A stretch of 64,000 nt of DNA from Dugong dugon (Eukaryota > Chordata > Mammalia > Sirenia > Dugongidae). A program made the position numbers and the translations under genes. The notes beneath the pieces were generated by a model that saw only the letters and a program-made list of their open reading frames with translations, did not search any database and was not told the origin of the DNA. Shown one piece after another: positions 31,737-42,585 of this stretch (the stretch's first letter is position 1; each line of letters begins with the position of its first letter). The stretch is from positions 67,568,941 to 67,632,940 of the forward strand of contig CM057467.1 in assembly GCA_030035585.1 (NCBI GenBank). Reading direction: 5' to 3'.

Positions 31737-32273
31737 ACACCTGTCTATCAGTTTGTCCTACTGTGGTGGCTTGTATGTTCCTATGATGCTGCTATATATG
31801 CCACCAGTATTTCAAATACCAGCAGGGTCACCCATGGTGGATAGCTTTCAATGGAGCTTCCAGACTAAGACAGACTAGGAAGAAAGGGCTGGCCATCTCC
31901 TTTTGAAAATTAGCCAACGAAAACCTTATGGATCACAACACGCTATTGTCCGATACAGTGTTGGAAGATGAGCCCCTTGGGTTGAAAGGCACTACATAAT
32001 AGGCACAACAGTGGACTCAAACATTGTGGTTATTAGTTGCTGTTGAGTCGATTCCTACTCATGGCATCCCTATGTGCAGAGTAGAGTGGCTCCATAGGGT
32101 TTTCAAGGCTGTGACCTTTCAGAAGCAGATCACCAGGCCTGTCTTTAGAGGCACCTCTGGATGGGTTCAAACCGCCCGACCTTTCAGTTGTTAGTCAAGT
32201 GCTCATCCGTTTGTGCCACCCAGGGACTTCAACAAACCAACAATCATATAGGTGGGGCAGGACTGGGCAACCT
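31737..32273 (+). mobile_element. Internally deleted RTE element, interrupted
   Basis: RTE 5' sequence ('gtcctactgtggtggcttgt', 'aaataccagcagggtcaccc', 'ttccagactaagacagacta', 'gaagatgagccccttgggtt') is joined to RTE 3'-proximal sequence ('acaatcatataggt', 'ggcaggactgggcaac'). The coding part is absent. An AfroSINE (32,024-32,223) splits it. Confidence 0.85.
32024..32223 (-). mobile_element. AfroSINE (long form) inside an RTE element
   Basis: Reverse-complement long form: 'gctgttgagtcgattcctac', 'cagatcaccaggcctgtctt', 'gtttgtgccacccag'. Flanked by ggactcaaaca (32,013-32,023) and ggacttcaaca (32,224-32,234). Confidence 0.92.
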
Positions 32274-32480
32274 TTAGATTAAAATCAGTGTGTGTAGTAT
32301 GATGCTGTTTTGTAAAATATCAGAATGTGTATGTATGTCACTGTCTCTGTGTGTAGGTATTCATACAGAAATGTTTAGAAGAAAATATATCTGCAATGTT
32401 AACAGAGTATACACTAGTGGTAGGTGAATTTTTATTGTTCCTTGTGTTTTATATATCTGGGTCTGTAGTCAGAAAAAAAA

Positions 32481-33211
32481 TGATACTTTCAAAGACGGGG
32501 AAACAATAACTACAACATAATAGCGACTGTGGTAAGTGTTACAGTAAGGGAGCCCAGGAGAGGGAGTGCCTAATCTGACATGGGTTGACTGGTGGGGCAT
32601 CACGGAAGAGATGTCGTTCGACCGGAAATGAATAATCAGGGCTCAGTTTGTTTTCTTGTTTCTGCATGGCTTTGAATCTCATATTCAGTGCAGAAATGGG
32701 AGACTTTACAGAAAAAAAGCCTGAAGCCAGTTCTGCAGGCCTTTAAGCCTGTTTGCTCTCTGGTCTTAAAAAAATTCATGCTAATTAACTTTAAACCAGG
32801 TGACAGGAAATGAAAGCTCAGAACGCCTAGGACATTGTACAACAGCTTCAGTCGGTGTCCAGTACAGTCAGTCTGCCACTTTCTCCCACTTTCCCTGACG
32901 TGGTTGGGATTGTATCCTTGTTTGCTGTGGCAATAGCATTCCTGGGTATTACGTTATCAGCCCTTTCTATTTCCTTGGCTACTCTCTTGGATCTTTGAAT
33001 TAAGAATCACTTTCAGTTCTCATTTACTAAACTTGGTTTTAGAAATTATGCAGCTTCTTACCAAATTGCCTTTTCAGAACTTAAATATGCATTGATATGA
33101 TCTAGCTATTTTATGGAAAAGCTGGGGCAGTAACAGAGACGATGACCGTTCCTTGATTTGGAAACAGAACATCACTGGCAGACAGATGCCACGAATTGGA
33201 GATTTAGTACC
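32481..33211. other. Unique sequence, no gene seen
   Basis: Frames under 70 codons. 'gcatcacggaagagatgtcg' near 32,598 is weakly L2-like. Confidence 0.45.
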
Positions 33212-33224
33212 TGAGGAGGGGCCA

Positions 33225-33420
33225 TATGTTTTGCTGTTGAGTCGCTTCCAGCTCATAGCAGCCCTATGGGACAGAGTTGAACTGCCCCCATAGGGTTTCC
33301 AAGGTTATAATATTTACAGAAGCAGACTGCCATATCTTTCTACCACAGAGCTGCTGGTGGGTTTGAACCACCAACCTTTCGGTTAGCAGCCAAGCACTTA
33401 ACTACTGTGCCACCGGGGCT
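33225..33420 (-). mobile_element. AfroSINE
   Basis: Reverse-complement copy: 'gctgttgagtcgcttccagc', 'aaggttataatatttacag', head 'ttaactactgtgccaccggg'. Flanked by tgaggaggggcca (33,212-33,224) and tgagaaggggcaa (33,421-33,433). Confidence 0.93.
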
Positions 33421-33469
33421 TGAGAAGGGGCAAAGAGGACTAAATACACTCAAGGAGCACAGGGTTAAA

Positions 33470-34160
33470 AGTGGGCAAACCGGAGCCCAAATCCTAGTTC
33501 TGGTTCCTTCAGTTCCTAGCTGAGTGACCTTGGGCAAAGTTTTTTTTTTTTTTAACAGAATAAATAGTTTCTCATTAAATAGTTAGTGCACATATTGTTT
33601 TATGACAATGGTTAACAACCCCATGACATGTCAACACTGTCCCTTCTCAACCTTGGGTTCCCTATTACCAGCTTTCCTGTCCCCTCCTGCCTTCTAGTCC
33701 TTGTCCCTGGACTGTTGTGCCCTATTAGTTTTGTTTTGTTTTATGGGGCTGTCTAATCTTTGGCTGAAGGGTGAACCTTAGGAGTGACTTCATTACTGAG
33801 CTAAAAGGGTGTCTGGGGGCCATACTCTCGGGGTTTCTCCAGTCTCTGTCAGGCCAGTAAGTCTGGCTTTTTTATGAGTTAGAATTTTGTTCTGCCTTTT
33901 TCTCCAGCTCTGTCTGGGACCCTCTGTTGTGATCCCTGTCAGAGCAGTCAGTAGTGGTAGCCGGGCACCATCTAGTTGTACTGGACTCAGTCTGGTGGAG
34001 GCCGTGGTAGCCGCGGTCCATGAGTCCTTTGGACTAATCTTTTCCTTGTATCCTGTTCTCTTCATTCTCCGTTGCTCCCGAAGGAGTGAGACCAGTGGAG
34101 TATCTTAGATGGCTGCTCACTGGCTTTTAAGACACTTGGGCAATTTGCTTGACTTACACT
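33470..34160 (+). repeat. MIR SINE split by an L1
   Basis: The left part ends 'ctgagtgaccttgggcaa' (33,537). The sequence resumes at 34,135 with 'cttgggcaatttgcttgac'. The L1 3' end entered at the conserved CTTGGGCAA. Confidence 0.72.
33541..34134 (-). mobile_element. L1 LINE 3' end, afrotherian type
   Basis: Same family as 21,384-22,211: poly-T at left, 'aatagtttctcattaaatag', 'ctaatctttggctgaagggt', 'agtatcttagatggctgctc'. Flanked by cttgggcaa (33,529-33,537 and 34,135-34,143). Contains the sister 90-codon frame (33,793-34,065), one codon shorter than its counterpart. Confidence 0.9.
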
Positions 34161-34539
34161 AGGTGTTACGTGTTTTTCTGTTTCGACTTTGAACCATTGC
34201 ATACTTAGGTGTGGCACCCACTTTGGCCTGACTGTCTTTGGTGTAGTGGGTGGCTAGAGAACACCCTTCCCAGAGCTTAGTACAGGAACAGCGGGAAACA
34301 GGAGACAATTTTAGGTAGTGCATGGATGAGCATTTTAAATTTCAAAAGTTATTTATTTCAATGAGTATAGATCGCACCTCAAACCTACGACTTCATAGAT
34401 ACTTTTGCATAGGAAAGCAGCAATGAAAAAATTCCTTTAAAAATCAATACACGTAGAAAATGTGAGTAGATTTGGAGGAACTAGCAAATATAGCAGAGGT
34501 GAGACATGGCTATGGCGGATCCAAAGTTACTGCAGTGTG
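34161..34539. other. Unique sequence, no gene seen
   Basis: No element or exon recognised. Confidence 0.45.
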
Positions 34540-34690
34540 CCGTGGATGAATTGCTGAGCCTCGCTGGATTGTGGTTTTCTCACCTGTAAAATCTCCCAGA
34601 GTGGTTATGAGGATCATGAGATAATGTCTGTAGCTATCATCGGCTCAACAGCTGTCACATAGTAGGGACTCAAATATATGAGTTCCTTCC
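34540..34690 (+). repeat. MIR SINE
   Basis: 'gattgtggttttctcacctg', 'gttatgaggatcatgagata', 'gtcacatagtagggactc'. A reversed MIR-like scrap follows near 34,740-34,800. Confidence 0.72.
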
Positions 34691-35035
34691 CTTTTCCTTA
34701 GCCTAGCCTCTTCAAGTTAAAAGAATCTCTGAGATTTGCCAATCTAATTTCATCATTTTCCAGATTAGGCAAATGAACTCAGAAGGAGCCCCAAGGGCTC
34801 CTAAAGTCCTGTTGTTCCTCACTCCACTGGGCTGCCCTTGCCGAAGACCTGACCACAGGCCTAAAAGATGTTTGGTGGAACTACAAAAGGCATTGGGATG
34901 AAAATGAGTTACTAATAAGGGTCATGGTGTAGCACTGGGTTTAACTATGCTCTATATAGTACTTTTAATACAATATATATTTATAAACCCCGCCCTAAAA
35001 AAACCTAAAGTCTATGTATAGAAGACCCAGAAAAA

Positions 35036-35186
35036 AAACAAACCCGTTGCCATCAGGTTGATTCTGACTCACAGGGACCCTATAGGACAGAGTAGAACTG
35101 CTCCATAGGGTTTCCAAGGAGCACCTGGGGGATTCCAACTGCTGACCTTTTGGTTAGCAGCAGAGCTCTTAACCCCTGAGCCACGT
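35036..35186 (-). mobile_element. AfroSINE (short form)
   Basis: Reverse complement: 'cccgttgccatcaggttgat', 'gacagagtagaactgctcca', 'gctgaccttttggttagcag'. The head ends 'cccctgagccacg'. Confidence 0.92.
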
Positions 35187-35539
35187 ACCCCAAAATGCTG
35201 GAAGTGAATGTGTTGAGTTAATGGCGCTTTTCTTTGCTCTATTTCCCCTGGTATTTTTAATGATTTTTTTTTCATTTGACGTCAGTGAAAAGTAAAGATA
35301 AGTGCCGAAATAATTGCAAGGATGAAATTTCTATACCAAGAGTGGGCACCATCAGAGTTATGTGCTTGACACATAACTATAGATTATCACACTTACTTTT
35401 TGGTTTATCATTCTTAATCTTTGAAATAGTTGCCTTCTAGCCCCTGGCCATTTTCCCCAGTTAGGTGGGCTCACAGTGGTTGGCACCTGGATTAGGTATA
35501 ACACCTATGGTGCGTTTTAGTCCAGAGATCTCAAGGGAT
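35187..35539. other. Unique sequence, no gene seen
   Basis: No element or exon recognised. Confidence 0.45.
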
Positions 35540-35690
35540 TAATTGTGCTTACGTTCTTTTTTTACAGATGGAGAAAATGAGAATCAGAGAGGGCTAGTGA
35601 TCTCTCGGACACTCTGTTGGTAGGTAAGTGACGTGCTAAAAGTGGACCTGAAGACAGATATGCTTCTACTTTCCCTGGCCAGATCTCTCT
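35540..35690 (-). repeat. MIR SINE, reverse orientation
   Basis: 'ttacagatggagaaaatgag', 'aatcagagagggctagtgat', then a degraded end. Confidence 0.7.
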
Positions 35691-35959
35691 GGGCCCACTG
35701 TCCCAGTCTTATGACTTTTCTGATTTGTGCAATTCAAGCCAGGAAGTAAGATGTGTTGGTTTGAGACGTTTGGTATTATTTGTACTTGTGGTTGATGTTC
35801 ATTCCCAATGTAGAGTTGGAATGTTTATCAGGTGAGTTTGTGAAAGCCCCTTCAGCTCTGCCTGGCCCTTGTTGAGTCTTTCCCTGGGAACAGTAAAACC
35901 TGGCCCACTCTGGCTGGTGGAGACTCACTGACCCTTCAGTAGACCCAACTGTTTGGTGC

Positions 35960-36450
35960 ATTTAGAAGAGAACCCTGGACAAGGAGGCCAGGGCATCTGG
36001 GTTCAAGTCCCACACTGACCTGCCTTGTGACCTTGGACATCCATGACCTTAAGCCATGGATTCACTCATTTTTCATTTATTCCTGCAAACTGTTTTTCCC
36101 CAGAATACTTGGTTCCTGCCTCTGGGCCAGGCATTGGGTATAAAAAGATAAGTACAACATAGGCTTTGCCCTTGAGAAGCTCACTCCTCAATTTCTGAGC
36201 TCTATTTCTTCATGATTGTCTTCATCATGAGAATTTCTAGCAACTTCTTTGAGTTTAGCGATTGGAGAGTATTTTTGATCTCCCCCAAACTGTGTAAGAT
36301 GAAAAAAAGTTATTATTGCCATTTTGCAGAGGAGAAAACTGTGGCTTAGAGAGGTGGCCAAGACTGTACACTGAGTAAGGGTCAGAGCTGGCCTAGGAAC
36401 CCAGATTTACTGACTCCAGAGCTTTTATTTCTAATAATAGCATACTGCAC
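35960..36450. repeat. MIR / L2 / MIR cluster
   Basis: Forward MIR 35,960-36,060 ('ggttcaagtcccacactgac'). Reversed L2 36,060-36,200 ('gggccaggcattgggtataa', 'gcccttgagaagctcactcc'). Reversed MIR 36,230-36,450 ('ttttgcagaggagaaaactg', 'ggaacccagatttactgac'). Confidence 0.72.
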
Positions 36451-37071
36451 TACCCATTGGTTTTTGCATTTGAACCAGCGTTTTTGTACCCTACCCCTTA
36501 GCAGCGGGTATCATGAAGGGAGACCAACCAGAGCCAGGATAGCTGGTAAAGGGATACTTTTCAGCAAGGAGTTGTTTCCTCATGTCTACCTGATTGTTCA
36601 AGAAAGCAAAACCTTCTCTGCTGGGAGTGGAGGCAGCTTTGGGCTCAGAGTAAGCAGATAAGCATAGAGAATATGCCCTGGGCCCAGGCTGCCCCCTCCT
36701 TGTAGCTGGGATTTAGCATATCAGAGAGAATACACCATGGGCCAGGGGGCACAGCCCCCTTTGTCTTTGGCAACCCTGTAAAGCTTAGTGTTTCTGGACT
36801 CTAAAAGACAAGTGTGGTAGCTCCTGCTTTTACAGTCTGCCTTGCCTTAAGCAAGATGTGGAGCATGCTGTGGATTAGAGGTTGTGCTGTTTGTTTGGTC
36901 AGGATGACAACTCCTTGAGGATGAAACTCTTGGTCTGGCTTAAAAGTCTGCGGTTTCAGAGGGTGCATGAATAATATCAGGACTGGACTGGATTTTCTGT
37001 TCTACAGCATGCGGATGTGTTGTGAATGGTGGCGTCCTTGATGCAGATGAACCTATGTGTATGTGATGTAT
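36451..37071. other. Mostly unique sequence with an imperfect doublet
   Basis: Two imperfect ~50-bp segments start 'agcata' at 36,662 and 36,716, each with 'gagaata' and a CCCCCT motif. No gene seen. Confidence 0.4.
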
Positions 37072-37376
37072 GGGATGTGTGAGGTTTGTGGGGTGTGTGT
37101 GTGCGTGTGTGGGGTGTGGGGTTTGTGGGGAGTATGTGTGTGCATGTGTGAGGTGTGGGGTTTGTGGGGAGTGTGTGTTTGCATGTGTGAGGTGTGGGGT
37201 TTGTGGGGAGTGTGTGTATGCATGTGTGGGGTGCAGGGCTTGTTGGGAGTGTGTGTGTGAATGTGCGGGGTGTGAGATTTGTGGGGAGTCTCTGTGCATG
37301 TGTGGGGTATGGGGTTTGTGGGGTGCAGGATTTGTGGGGAGTGTGTATATGTACATGTGAGGTACAGGTTTTATAG
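37072..37376. repeat. 39-bp-period GT-rich minisatellite
   Basis: The marker gtttgtggggag recurs at 37,121, 37,160 and 37,199, with diverged versions at 37,238 and 37,277: exactly 39 bp apart, then shorter units. Because 39 is a multiple of three, frames stay open on both strands: minus-strand frames of 138 and 156 codons (36,940-37,447) repeat a 13-residue His/Pro/Thr-rich unit, and plus-strand ones are Cys/Gly/Val-rich. These are composition artefacts. Confidence 0.93.
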
Positions 37377-38009
37377 AGAGTGCAAGTATGTGTGTTTAAT
37401 GCCTTCTTATGAAAAAGAAGAAGACGCTTAAGGGTGTAATTTTTCAACAGGTCCCAGAAATGGGCTTTTAATAAGCATCATTAAACTCTTTGATTACAAG
37501 AGGAGGCCAGCCGTCCTTTCTTCCTGGTTTGGGTCACACAGCTCTCCCTTGCCCTCTTCTCTGGGGTCAGATAAAAACCCCAGCTATTTGTGCTGATCTC
37601 ACCAAAACCCTTTCTCCCCCTTCTGTCCTCCCCACCCCGCCCCAATGCTTGTCTGATCTCCCCGCTTGGATCTGGACACAGACAGGGCTGGTGTCAGGAT
37701 CGACAGACGATCGCTTCTCGAGTGTGCCTGGAATCTGAGCGTCCTGTGTCCTGTGTTGTCCCAGCAGGAAACTTTAAGGTCTTTGTTTAGGAGGCTCTCT
37801 GAGCTGAGAGACTAGAGACTCCTTCCTTTTCCCGGGGGTCACTTATAGCCACAGACACCCAGCAGGACAGTGTGTGTGCAAACCCTTTTCTTTATGGATT
37901 GGGTTTCCCCTTGTTTGACATGGGAGGAGGTGAAGCTCTGTTGAAAGGTAGGTTTCACTCTAGATGGAAAGCATTCCGCCAGGTCTCCTAAGGAGAGCCC
38001 GTTCCCAGA
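37377..38009. other. Unique sequence, no gene seen
   Basis: C-rich at 37,600-37,660. Short frames only. Confidence 0.45.
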
Positions 38010-38055
38010 GTGATTATCTTTCCTGAGCCAGCGTGATTATTTTTCCTGAGCCAGC
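38010..38055. repeat. 23-bp tandem duplication
   Basis: 38,010-38,032 and 38,033-38,055, both starting gtgattat and ending ttcctgagccagc, differ at one base. Confidence 0.92.
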
Positions 38056-38639
38056 GAGAGCAAGGTACTCCGTGACAGGAAGCGAGGCAGGCTTAGCAAC
38101 AGGACTTATTATCAGGCAGTGCTACGAGAATGTTCATTCCTGTACACAGGTCTGGGTTTGTACGATTTTGTTCTCTGTGCACCAGCTCTGTGCTGGGGCT
38201 GGTGTGTTCTGATTTGCATGGGGCAGTGCACTCCCTGAGGTTTAGAGTTCTGCCTGCATCATCCTTCTTCACTCTCACAGTACCCAGCAAGAGGCTGCGT
38301 GTACAGGAGGGGGCCAGCCAGCGTCTGTGGTCCAGTGGAAGCCACTGGCTCCAGGGAGAGGATTGCTCTGGGTGGAGCACTTGTGCCTTGTATCATGCGA
38401 CAGGCCTGCATTGGGTCCCGGCTTTGCCTCTTATTGCACCAACGTACTCAACTTCTCCGGGAAGTTTGTTGCAAACTGTTGTTGGGGAAGGGTCCTACAT
38501 AAGGCTGCTTAGTCAACGGGCAAGTGAGAGCTAAAAACCAGCCCAGATTCCACATACTAAGCTATGTGTCCCAGGGGGGCCACGTCTGCCCAGAGAAAGG
38601 GGCGCCTTTATCAAATTTACACTAATCAGTAAGGGGGCT
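38056..38639. other. Unique sequence, no gene seen
   Basis: A 134-codon plus frame (38,130-38,534) overlaps a 95-codon minus frame; no domain recognised. Confidence 0.42.
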
Positions 38640-38985
38640 AGTAGTGCCCTGTCTTTTTCAGCCTCAGTTTCTTCGTCTTTTAGGTAAGAAGTTGTAGGGA
38701 GGATTGGTGATAATCTTTAAACTATATCTGACATATAGTAAGAGACTGGTAAATAATAGTTGCCAGTAGTTGTAATAGTGACAGTAACGATGTTAGTAAT
38801 GATAATGCCTTATTTTTGTAGTACTTTATATTTCTCAAGGTTCTTTCATACTTGATTCTCTCAGAAACTTTGCTCTAAAGGCAGGGCTAGGATTATTCTC
38901 CTGATCGGATAGATAAGGAAAATGGGACACAGAGAAAGATGATGTGACTTGCCTACTGTCAGTCTCCTGAAGGCCTTGCCTGACT
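38640..38985. repeat. Two MIR SINEs, opposed orientation
   Basis: Forward piece 38,640-38,765 ('cagcctcagtttcttcgtct', 'acatatagtaagagactgg'). Reversed piece 38,815-38,985 ('agtactttatatttctcaag', 'aaggaaaatgggacacagag'). Confidence 0.68.
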
Positions 38986-39369
38986 TGGAGCCTGTGTAAG
39001 TCATCTTGGCTATAAGGTGGGGCCAGGGGGTGGGGATGCAAGATTGCTCTTGGAGCATGACTCTCCTTCTGTCTACCCCTCTTCACCATCATCCAACTTG
39101 GTCCTGGAGGGCCTGCCCACTTTTTGGAACATCCTGCCTGGTTCTTGTCAGCAACTCCATTGGAGTTAGCCAGCCTCTGATCCCTGTGGCTCATCACTGG
39201 CTCAGATCTGGCTCCAAAGTAGATAAGCCACCAAGCATCCCAATCCTGCCATACACCAGGATGGAAGTGTTGCCTTGCCCTTGAGACCTACCCAGACTGA
39301 CCCTCCAGGGGTGGGGAATGATAGCCATCTGCATACACTTAGACAGTTTTAAATGCTTACTCAAGCTCT
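38986..39369. other. Unique sequence, no gene seen
   Basis: Overlapping 92- and 120-codon frames on opposite strands show no known domain. Confidence 0.42.
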
Positions 39370-39580
39370 CTGGCCAATAGACACTTACTAAGCACCTGCT
39401 ATGTGCAAAGCATGGTGGTAACATCTTATGTATACATTTTTCCCTTATATTCATATCTACTTTCCAGATGAGTTACTAAGTGTCAAAGAAGTTAATTATG
39501 CCCAAGATGACATAATTATCCAGTGATAATGCTGGCATTTGAACCCAGGTGTTTTGGACAAGAAATGATGCTCTTGACTT
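39370..39580 (-). repeat. MIR SINE, reverse orientation
   Basis: 'agcacctgctatgtgcaaag', 'tactttccagatgagttact', 'ggcatttgaacccaggtgtt'. Confidence 0.82.
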
Positions 39581-39689
39581 AGAGAAAGCCTGTAGCACAC
39601 AATGACTACCAAAAAATGGTTGTCATCTATTACTGTTAGTTCTTTTAAAAGTAATCATTAATAAAGCGCTTACCACACTACATTCTAAC

Positions 39690-39815
39690 TGTTGGTTCTC
39701 CTATGGTCCTTTCCCACTGAACTGTAAGTTTCTTGGGGGAGAAACTAGAATCTCTAGCCCTTAGCAGGGTACGGGGTTTATAGCAACTAACTAATAAATG
39801 TTTGAATGAATAACA
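39690..39815 (+). repeat. L2 3' end
   Basis: 'actgtaagtttcttggggga', 'ctctagcccttagcagggta', 'ctaataaatgtttgaatgaa'. Confidence 0.75.
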
Positions 39816-39817
39816 GG

Positions 39818-40065
39818 ATTAATCTACTGATCTTTGACTGTGTGCTAGGCAAAGTGCTAAGTGTTTTCTTTATATTGTTTTTCTTAATCCTTAAAACAAC
39901 TCTGTGATATAGATACTGTTATTTCACCCACTTCACACTAAAGAAAACAGAGGCTTGAAGAGTTTCACGTAAAGTTCCCAGAGTTACACAGTTGGTAAGT
40001 GGCAGAGCTGAGAACTGGACCCAGTCTGACTGACCTGAGAGCTTTGAGCTTAACTGTATTCACCT
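39818..40065 (-). repeat. MIR SINE, reverse orientation
   Basis: 'gtgtgctaggcaaagtgcta', 'ttaatccttaaaacaactct', 'ggtaagtggcagagctgaga'. Confidence 0.85.
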
Positions 40066-41101
40066 CCTTTGCCCAGATGTACCAGCCACCCTCAGATGTC
40101 CCAGTGTACATCACAGCCACAGCTGATGCCTGTGGCTCCTTCCATGAATTCCTATGAAGTTGTCACTTAAACCCAATGCTTGCTAATCCAGGGCTGTGTG
40201 AGGCTTCCGTCCAGAAGGAATGAAGCTGTTAAAGGCTGGAAGGCCATAGTCATGTATGAAAAACAGTATGAACAGCTAGTAATAAAATTAACAAGAAAAG
40301 GATGTCTTTCCTGGAGAGTAGACCCCATTTGTAGGAAACAAGTGGGAGCAAAGTAATGAAACATCAAGAGACACGATCTTTGGAGTTCTGCGGAGAACAA
40401 CAGTGAGGTGTTTCAGCGGCATTTTCTTGGGCTTGGCAAGTACGCTACAGAGGACAAATTGGTGAGTGAGGCCAGACCAGAGGGTAAAGTCTTGGTGCGT
40501 TGCTGTCCTCCCGTCTGGTACTTTCTTGCAAGACCTCACAGATCAATGACTCATTTCATCATGTAGAGCTTCATCTTATGCAAGCCAGTGAAATGGTACT
40601 TGACTTCGTAGCCAGAAGATAATCGACCCCTTGTGACATTGTCCAAAGGGTAGCAAGAGCATGTGCTTTTAGGAAAGTTAAGCAACAGGGAGGCAGATCT
40701 GAACTTAGAAAGACAAGGCCTTGGATTGGCTCTGGGGGCTGGCTGGTCAGGACTAGAATCCAGGCTGCTGACTCTGGACTGTGCTAGGACTCTCTTTGCA
40801 TGAATCCAGGCTCTGTTTGGAGTCCAGAGAATGCAATGAGGAGGCTGGTGCCCTCATCTAGGCAAGGTGAAAGATAAGCAGAATAACAGTATGATAGCAT
40901 ATCAATTAGAACCTTCGTGAACATGTCTTTGGGTGGGCCCAGGGCTCTGCTGTCTTGGAGGTTACACTGTGCACACAGAGGGGAGTGATGAAGCTGGTCC
41001 TTGAAGCTGAGTCTAGAAGGCACTTACTCTTTTTTCCCCACAGAAATGGTTTTTGAAGATGTTCTGTGGACCCCTGGGGACTTAGTGGAATCTTCTCTGG
41101 G
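40066..41101. other. Unique sequence, no gene seen
   Basis: Frames under 85 codons. A weak MIR-like 'actagaatccaggctgctga' lies near 40,753. No exon recognised. Confidence 0.45.
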
Positions 41102-41615
41102 TGTCTTAGTTATCTACTGCTGCTATAACAGAAATACCACAGGTGGATGGCTTTAACAAACAGAAATTTATTCTCTCACAGTCTAGGAGGCTACAAGTCT
41201 GAATTCAGGGTGCCAGCTCCAGGGGAAGACCTTCCCTCTCTGTGGGCTCTGGGGGAAGGTCCTTGTCATCAGTCTTCTCCTGGTCTAGAAAATTCTCCAC
41301 ACAGGAACTCTGGGTCCAAAGGATGCCTTATTCTCCTGGCTCTTGTTTCTTGGTGGTATGAGGTCCCCCTGTCTCTATGCTTATTTATATCTCAAAGGAG
41401 ATTGACTCAACATATAATCTAATCTTGCAGATTGAATCTTGCCTCATTAACGTAACTGCCTCTAATGCTGCCTCATTAACATCATAGAGGTAGGGTTTAC
41501 AACACACAGGAAAATCGTATCAGATGACAAAATGATAGACAGTCACACAATACTGGGAATCATGGCCTAGCCAAATTGACACACGTTTTTGGGGGACACA
41601 ATTCAGTCCATAATA
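41102..41615 (-). mobile_element. Solo LTR, ERVL-MaLR-like
   Basis: Third copy of the family at 2440 and 9595, again reversed. Starts tgtcttagttatctac at 41,102 (LTR 3' end) and ends 'gacacaattcagtccataat' (LTR 5' end). Flanking 5-mers ctggg (41,097-41,101) and ttggg (41,616-41,620) agree at 4/5. 514 bp; no internal retroviral sequence adjacent. Confidence 0.82.
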
Positions 41616-42384
41616 TTGGGACTTCCTTTGAGGATAGGTGGACAGTTCTCTTTTGGCTCCTGGGCCCCCACCCTGCTGTTCTTCTCCCTGTTTGCACAGT
41701 GGGCTTCCTTGTTGCCGAGGCAGATTTTGGCTGGGACGTACCATCATGGCCGTGCTGTTTATTTACAGCTGACATCCATTCTCATTGGCCAGCATGTCTG
41801 TTCTGATTGGTCACTGTCTGTGCCATATCAGTTGGTAAATATTTTAAATTTCACTCCTGCTTGCATCCATCCCTTCCTTTGTACAGAGCCAGAAGGCACT
41901 GCCCCCTACCAGCTGCATCTTAATGTATGCATACGACACCAGCGACTGGGCTCTGAATTACATAGCGCAGTTCTGTTGTCTTTGAGAAATGCTTTCCATG
42001 TGTCCCCATCCCTCCAAGGCTGCAGAGTCACCTGAATATCACCAACCATGTAGCCCTGTGGGGGTTGGCAATTTGTCTGCTCTCTTCACTCCCAAAAGCA
42101 AAAGCCTCGACCTTGTTGAGGTGGCGGAACCAGGGGTTGAAATTTGCCTTTTCTGTCCCTGCCATTGGCATGTCTCCTTAGGAGGCAGGTAGTAAACTTT
42201 ATTGCCAGCCCGTGGACATGACTCTCAGATCTAGTCAGCCACGCCTTTATGAGCAAACCACTGTCTCACTTGAGTAGGACTTGCCAGTTTTTCTGGCAGA
42301 AATTCCTTATGTTCGTTCTTTCCTTCCCCATTTTCTTAAAAAAAAAAAAAAAAGAAAAAAGCCAAAAGGAATGGCAGAAGCAAT
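41616..42384. other. Unique sequence ending in a poly-A tract
   Basis: The 148-codon plus frame (41,589-42,035) begins inside the LTR and shows no domain. Poly-A at 42,338-42,359. Confidence 0.42.
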
Positions 42385-42576
42385 GTTATATGAAGGACAG
42401 AACATGTACTTTGGACTCAGCAAATTAAATCCAAGTTACATTCCGCATTAGCTGTTTAACCTTGGGGAGATGGCCTAATCTCTTGGCCTCAGTTTCCTTG
42501 TCTGTAAAATGAAAATAATAATAAAAATAACATTTACCATGTCTCTGGAAGATTTCGAAGCACTATATATGACAAT
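42385..42576 (+). repeat. MIR SINE
   Basis: 'gcattagctgtttaaccttg', 'cctcagtttccttgtctgta', 'ggaagatttcgaagcacta'. Confidence 0.85.
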
Positions 42577-42585
42577 ATATAACAA

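Larger units (their letters stand above)
31010..32480 (+). mobile_element. Old L1 3' region hosting a nest of younger elements
   Basis: Surviving L1 segments are 31,010-31,327 ('gtgcaaatgacaagaaacat', 'tgctggtggaaatgaaaagc'), 31,656-31,736 ('gaataattggaagcagccta', 'tccatcagtagaggattaat') and 32,275-32,480 ('gtagtatgatgctgttttgt'). Between them sit an AfroSINE dimer and an RTE-derived SINE that itself carries an AfroSINE. Confidence 0.8.

Noticed and set aside
36940..37447. 138- and 156-codon minus-strand frames with a His/Pro/Thr 13-residue repeat
   Set aside because: They translate a 39-bp DNA minisatellite; opposite-strand frames are open as well, and no flanking gene structure exists.
41589..42035. 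148-codon plus-strand frame
   Set aside because: Begins inside the reversed LTR and continues into unrecognised DNA; no domain.
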